Part shown: positions 60,049 through 64,000 of the stretch, one piece after another
How the letters are laid out: each line of letters starts with the position of its first letter
Position numbering within the stretch: position 1 is the stretch's first letter
Assembly: GCF_018598175.1 (NCBI RefSeq)
Contig: NZ_JAHESE010000006.1
Coordinates: forward strand, 1 to 64,000
Direction: 5' to 3'
Source: Dawidia cretensis
Lineage (GTDB): Bacteria > Bacteroidota > Bacteroidia > Cytophagales > Cyclobacteriaceae
DNA: 64,000 bases
The notes under the pieces: generated by a model
Database searches by the model: none
What the model saw: the letters and a program-made list of their open reading frames with translations, nothing else
Told to the model about the DNA's origin: nothing
Program-made: the position numbers and the translations under genes

Positions 60049-61512
60049 CTAGTGTGTCATCAGTTTTATCATACGGGCCACTACCTCGCGGTCGTCAAAC
60101 GGGTACTTCACCCCTTTGATCTCCTGGTAGTCTTCGTGTCCTTTGCCGGCCACGAGTATAATGTCGTGGTCTTTGGCCATCATGCAAGCCGTTTTGATTG
60201 CCTCCTCGCGGTCGGCCATCACCAGGGTCTTGCGTGTTTCCGTAGGCGTTACACCGGTCTGCATCTCGCGGATGATCTCCATCGGGTCTTCGTCCCGCGG
60301 ATTATCCGACGTCAGCACAACCTTGTCGCTAAAGCGGCAAGCAATCGAGGCCATCAACGGCCGCTTTGTCTTGTCGCGGTTTCCACCACAGCCTACGACG
60401 GTAATGACTTGTTCATTTCCCGTGCGGAATTGGGCGATGGTTTCCAATACATTTTTCAAAGCATCGGGTGTATGGGCGTAGTCTACAATGGCCGTCACCT
60501 TCGCACCGGGCATCACCAGCTCAAACCGACCGGGAGCACCTGTCAGCGACGAGAGCTGTGTCAGCACTTCTTCGGAATCTTCGCCCAACAGCATCGCGGC
60601 GCCGTAGACGCCCAGCAGGTTGTAAGCATTAAAATCTCCGACTATTTTAAACCATACATTCTTGCCGCCGACTTCCAACTCGAGACCCTCGATGGAATTG
60701 GTAATGATCTTGCCTTTGAAATCGACCATCTTCTTCAAGCCAAACGTATGCTTGGCGGCGCGTGTGTTTTGCAGCATGACCATACCGCGCTTGTCGTCGG
60801 CGTTCACGAGCGCAAACGCGTCGCTGTTCAGATCGTCAAAAAATTTCTTCTTGGCTTTGATATAGTTCTCGAACGTTTTGTGATAGTCCAGGTGATCGTG
60901 CGTGATGTTGGTAAAAATCGCGCCAGCGAATTTTATGCCGGCAATACGCTCCTGGTCTACCGCGTGCGAGCTCACTTCCATAAATACATGCGAGCAACCC
61001 GCCTCCATCATCCGCTTCAGCAGCTCGTTGAGCTGGATCGGATCCGGTGTGGTATGCGTGGACGGAACAACCGTGTCATTAATACGATTCTCAATCGTCG
61101 AGATCAACCCTACTGCGTAGCCCAGCTTGGTAAAGAGTTGGAACAATAACGTCGCCGTTGTTGTTTTACCATTAGTGCCGGTCACGCCGGTTAACTTCAG
61201 CTTATCGGACGGGTTGTCGTAGAAGTTTGCCGCGATTACTCCCAGTGCATGGGCGCTGCTCTTTACGGTTACATACGTAACAGTTTCGGTGATCATCTCG
61301 GGCAGCTTCTCGCAGACAACGGCCACGGCACCTTGCGCAACAGCCTTCTCGATGTATGCGTGTCCATCGGACTGCGTGCCGCGCACGGCTACGAACAGCG
61401 TACCGGGTGTTACTTTGCGCGAGTCAAAGCAAAGGTTCGAGACTTCCACATGCATGTTGCCATAGCTGGAAGTCAGTGAAACTTTGTATACGATGTCTTT
61501 GAGCTCTGCCAC
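60049..61512 (-). CDS. murE: UDP-MurNAc-tripeptide synthetase MurE (meso-DAP type)
   Basis: A 487-residue Mur ligase. ATP loop GVTGTNGKTTTATLLFQLF, HDHLDYHKTFENYIKAKK (with the lysine normally carbamylated), and DYAHTPDALKNVL are present. The amino-acid-binding loop is SDNPRDEDPMEII; the DNPR motif marks ligases that add meso-diaminopimelate, so the wall should be of DAP type. Start at 61512 is 100 nt after the ftsI stop, a gap holding DnaA-box-like sequences. Confidence 0.98.
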   Translation of the reverse strand: MAELKDIVYKVSLTSSYGNMHVEVSNLCFDSRKVTPGTLFVAVRGTQSDGHAYIEKAVAQGAVAVVCEKLPEMITETVTYVTVKSSAHALGVIAANFYDNPSDKLKLTGVTGTNGKTTTATLLFQLFTKLGYAVGLISTIENRINDTVVPSTHTTPDPIQLNELLKRMMEAGCSHVFMEVSSHAVDQERIAGIKFAGAIFTNITHDHLDYHKTFENYIKAKKKFFDDLNSDAFALVNADDKRGMVMLQNTRAAKHTFGLKKMVDFKGKIITNSIEGLELEVGGKNVWFKIVGDFNAYNLLGVYGAAMLLGEDSEEVLTQLSSLTGAPGRFELVMPGAKVTAIVDYAHTPDALKNVLETIAQFRTGNEQVITVVGCGGNRDKTKRPLMASIACRFSDKVVLTSDNPRDEDPMEIIREMQTGVTPTETRKTLVMADREEAIKTACMMAKDHDIILVAGKGHEDYQEIKGVKYPFDDREVVARMIKLMTH

Positions 61513-61571
61513 GTTTATAATCCGGTATAATTTCTATTTTCTACGGTCTCTCTTGAAGTATACTTCTTAAG

Positions 61572-61601
61572 TTATCCACAAATTCTATCCACAATTCCAC
61601 A
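61572..61601 (+). promoter_or_regulatory. DnaA boxes in the ftsI-murE gap
   Basis: A perfect TTATCCACA (61572-61580) is followed 4 nt later by CTATCCACA (61585-61593) and by a third TCCACA core (61596-61601). A 12-bp palindrome GAAGTATACTTC lies beside them (61555-61566). This 100-nt gap is the only sizeable non-coding break upstream of murE in the dcw cluster, so DnaA could affect transcription here. Confidence 0.55.
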
Positions 61602-61612
61602 TTGGGAATATA

Positions 61613-63703
61613 TCACCCCAAGCGTATATAAATTCTATCACCTCTTTTTACGCGTGCTCCACCCGTGATCGACTGTTGCTGAACACGTCCTTTGCCCTCG
61701 TAAAACACATTTAGGCCCGACTTCTCCAGGAGAAAGATTGCATCGCGAAACGTCATGCCCATGACATCGGGCACCAGGTCGCGGCCCGCCGCAGCCTTCT
61801 TCCAATCCACGCCGTCGCCGGTGCGAGACGATCGCACCCACTCTTCTTCTGTTTGAGAGTGGTTTGAGATACCCAGCTCATTGCAGAGCATGGTCAGCTC
61901 CTGCTGATTGCCCGCACGGATTACCGGCAGCACATCGGTCTTGGCAAACTTCCGTACATCCATCGGCTGGTGCAGATTGATGTCGCGTGCATAGATATTG
62001 TCGGCGATTTCCTTAAACACCGGCGCGGCCACACTGCTGCCGTACTGGTACCATCCCCGCGGATTTTTGATCAGTACAATGGCACTGTATTTCGGGCTGT
62101 GTGCCGGGAAGTAACCTACAAACGATGTGATATACTTCCGTGTGTAGCGGCCATTCTCCAGAATCTGCGATGTACCGGTTTTACCCGCGATCCGGTAATG
62201 TGTACCTTTGATGTTCTTGGCTGTGCCCTTTTCAACAACACCCTCTAACAACAGCTGCAGCTTATCGAGTGTTTTGCCTGAGCAGATCTGACTGTTCAAC
62301 ACTTCTGTGTCAAACTTCTCCTCCTCTTCGTCCGCGCGGCTCACCGAGCGTACAAACACGGGCTTGATCATTTTGCCCCCGTTTGCTACCGCATTGTACA
62401 ATGCGAGCGTATGCAGCGGCGTGATCTCAAAGCCGTAACCGTAGGCCATCCAGGGTAAGCTGATACCGCTCCATCCTTTTTGTCCCGGGCGTTTGATCTT
62501 CGGGATCGGCTCCCCTACCAATTGCACTCCCAGCGGTTTTGACAGTTTCAGCTGGTCTATGTAGTCTACAAACTTTTGCGGCTTCAGGCCGAAGTGTTTG
62601 TCGACAAGCTTTGCCATTGCTACGTTCGAAGAGTGCTCGAACGCTTCCTGGATCGAAACACGACCCAGGCCGCCTTCTTCGTGATCGCGTACGGTGCGGT
62701 TGTAGACGGTATATTCACCGTTGCCGACGTCGATCGTATCGCTCAACTCTATATTCGTATCTTCCAGCAGGGCCATCATCGTTACCAGCTTGAAAGTCGA
62801 ACCGGGTTCGAACAAGCCACCCGCCGCGAAGTTGAATTTCTCATAGAAGCTCCCCTGACCATTGCTGCTCAGATTGGACACGGCTTTGATCTCGCCCGTG
62901 CTTACTTCCATTACGGCTACCAGTCCGTCGTCGGCATTGTGCGCCTTCATGGCTTTGAGCAGTGCGGTCTCGGCCACATCTTGCAGGTTAATATCAAGCG
63001 TCGTTCGCAGGTCCAGACCATTCACGGCTTTCACGTTGTTGGCATCTTGTACCGGCATCCATACACCACCCGCCAGTTTCTGATAGTAGGCGTAACCATC
63101 CGTACCACCCAACTGTTTATTGAAGCTATATTCCAGTCCGGCACCGGTTTCATTCTCGTTTACAAATCCAATCGTACGACGGCTCAGGTTCGAGAACGGG
63201 CGGTAACGCACATCGATCTTTTCAAAGATCGCCCCACCCGCCTGACGTCCTTCGCGGAAGATTGGCCAGCTTCGCATGATCTTCTTTTCCTGGTAGTCGA
63301 TTTGACGGCGGTTCAGGATTATATATCGCTTGTGGCCCGCGCGTGCATCTTTCAAAATGCGGCGATATTCTTCGGTAGACTTGTCTTTAAAGAATCTCGA
63401 CAGTTGCAGTGCCAGCGAGTCTACTCCTTTTTTAAAGATCTCTTCTTTTGGCACGGTGGCATCAAATGCTACCTTATAAAAAGGCAACGACGTAGCCAAC
63501 AGGCTGCCGTTGTCAGAGTATATGTTCCCGCGGGTGGCTTTTACTTTTTTGTAATCGAACGAAATCTTTGCGCCCATCTTCGCCCACTTCTCGCCCTCCA
63601 CAAACTGAATATGTCCGGTCTTGATCACCACGGCAATGGCGAACAGGACGACAAACAGAAATGCGATCCGTACTCTTAATAATATGGACTTCTTAATATT
63701 CAC
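61613..63703 (-). CDS. ftsI: Penicillin-binding protein / FtsI-like septal transpeptidase with PASTA domain
   Basis: A 696-residue class B PBP that cross-links septal peptidoglycan. One N-terminal membrane helix (IAFLFVVLFAIAVVIKTG) is followed by the dimerisation domain and a transpeptidase domain with catalytic SxxK in EPGSTFKLVTM (Ser302, Lys305), SxN in FEHSSNVAMA and KTG in IAGKTGTSQIL. A C-terminal PASTA domain (VPDVMGMTFRDAIFLLEKSG to the end) is present, as in Bacteroidota and Gram-positive homologues. The start codon is GTG, and it overlaps the ftsL frame by 11 nt. Confidence 0.96.
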   Translation of the reverse strand: MNIKKSILLRVRIAFLFVVLFAIAVVIKTGHIQFVEGEKWAKMGAKISFDYKKVKATRGNIYSDNGSLLATSLPFYKVAFDATVPKEEIFKKGVDSLALQLSRFFKDKSTEEYRRILKDARAGHKRYIILNRRQIDYQEKKIMRSWPIFREGRQAGGAIFEKIDVRYRPFSNLSRRTIGFVNENETGAGLEYSFNKQLGGTDGYAYYQKLAGGVWMPVQDANNVKAVNGLDLRTTLDINLQDVAETALLKAMKAHNADDGLVAVMEVSTGEIKAVSNLSSNGQGSFYEKFNFAAGGLFEPGSTFKLVTMMALLEDTNIELSDTIDVGNGEYTVYNRTVRDHEEGGLGRVSIQEAFEHSSNVAMAKLVDKHFGLKPQKFVDYIDQLKLSKPLGVQLVGEPIPKIKRPGQKGWSGISLPWMAYGYGFEITPLHTLALYNAVANGGKMIKPVFVRSVSRADEEEEKFDTEVLNSQICSGKTLDKLQLLLEGVVEKGTAKNIKGTHYRIAGKTGTSQILENGRYTRKYITSFVGYFPAHSPKYSAIVLIKNPRGWYQYGSSVAAPVFKEIADNIYARDINLHQPMDVRKFAKTDVLPVIRAGNQQELTMLCNELGISNHSQTEEEWVRSSRTGDGVDWKKAAAGRDLVPDVMGMTFRDAIFLLEKSGLNVFYEGKGRVQQQSITGGARVKRGDRIYIRLG

Positions 63704-64000
63704 CTTTTTGTACTACTATCTTATAGGGCGGTGTCAAGCTTTCTTGTAATCCGTAGTCGTTCACTTTACGGGCTACTTCCGACTGTTTGCTGGAAAACAT
63801 CAGGTCGGCTTTCAATGTGGTATAGTCGGCGCGCAGGTCTTCTACTTCTGCCTGTATGGCATTTATGCCCCGCACGGTCTTTTCTGCATAGTGTGTGTTA
63901 CTGATATACAGGATGCCGAGCGTCAATACGAACAGAATCTTCGGCAGATACTGCACCGGAAACCCTTCTTCGAAGTAGCTTTCCAGTCTGATGCGGCGCT
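63693..64000 (-). CDS. ftsL: FtsL-like division protein, truncated by the window edge
   Basis: The C-terminal 102 residues of a small single-pass division protein. It shows FEEGFPVQYLPKILFVLTLG then a membrane helix and ISNTHYAEKTVRGINAIQAE, a short coiled coil, ending with YKIVVQKGEY. The FEEGFP..LPKILF..LGI.YI.NTHY signature is typical of Bacteroidota FtsL-like proteins, and the reading frame stays open past 63956 (a GTG) to the edge, so the true start lies beyond 64000. Its place before ftsI fits. Confidence 0.9.
   Translation of the reverse strand, partial: RRIRLESYFEEGFPVQYLPKILFVLTLGILYISNTHYAEKTVRGINAIQAEVEDLRADYTTLKADLMFSSKQSEVARKVNDYGLQESLTPPYKIVVQKGEY

Noticed and set aside
1-64000. 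CRISPR arrays, tRNA or rRNA genes, prophage or insertion sequences
   Set aside because: No regularly spaced repeats, T-loop-like tRNA blocks in gaps, rRNA signatures, integrase or transposase were found by eye.

Overview
The window is a continuous piece of a Bacteroidota chromosome. It most resembles the order Cytophagales (a Chryseolinea/Ohtaekwangia-like organism is my best guess). Base composition is fairly GC-rich for the phylum. Taxonomic markers are the type IX secretion tail on a glucanase, Bacteroidota -7 promoter boxes (TAnnTTTG) in front of several genes, DUF2339/DUF3999 and LolC/E-type genes of Bacteroidota type, a short PLP-dependent arginine decarboxylase beside a deoxyhypusine-synthase-like protein, and an FtsL-like protein typical of the phylum. 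No rRNA, tRNA, CRISPR array, prophage or insertion sequence was seen. Most of the DNA is ordinary chromosomal housekeeping.

Layout. Positions 110-11,353: stress and envelope genes (PRC-barrel protein, glutaryl-CoA-dehydrogenase-like enzyme, NTF2-like secreted protein, an unknown protein, the DUF3999/DUF2339 pair, UspA, two related small secreted proteins, a Lon-substrate-binding-domain protein). The AT-rich gap at 2,606-3,030 carries clustered DnaA-box-like 9-mers and is an origin candidate. Positions 11,390-17,909 (minus strand): apt, the NAD(P)HX repair enzyme nnr, nuoDCBA (a partial complex I operon) and dnaA. Positions 18,099-21,302: a single-chain methylmalonyl-CoA mutase in which a small-subunit-like half is fused to a complete large subunit. 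Positions 21,646-31,692: methyltransferase, CDF metal exporter, a 1,409-residue secreted TPR-CHAT protein, a cysteine-cluster protein, a Crp/Fnr regulator, YceI and a GH64-CBM6 glucanase with a secretion tail.

Positions 31,783-36,837 hold a tightly coupled five-gene minus-strand operon: two coiled-coil proteins, a membrane-anchored substrate-binding protein fused to an OmpA peptidoglycan-binding domain, an ABC permease and an ABC ATPase. This is the best candidate for an undescribed system. Positions 37,486-43,706 hold argS, a deoxyhypusine-synthase-like protein, a START-domain protein, an arginase-family hydrolase and arginine decarboxylase. Together these could convert arginine to agmatine, putrescine and a longer polyamine without S-adenosylmethionine decarboxylase. 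Positions 43,788-49,676: a DUF4412 protein, a polyprenol-phosphate sugar transferase, an unknown protein, a LolC/E permease, NamZ-like muramidase and endonuclease III. Positions 49,896-64,000 are the classical division and cell wall (dcw) cluster on the minus strand, read ftsL-ftsI-murE-mraY-murD-ftsW-murG-murC-ftsQ-ftsA-ftsZ. Many of its genes overlap or sit very close, and ftsL runs off the right edge.

Three copies of a REP-like double-hairpin repeat ending in TTGYGCCAGCAA lie at 4,069-4,199, 16,391-16,474 and 37,291-37,402. One of them has apparently extended the reading frame of the unknown protein at 3,031. All functional calls come from reading motifs and gene order. No database or structure search was possible.
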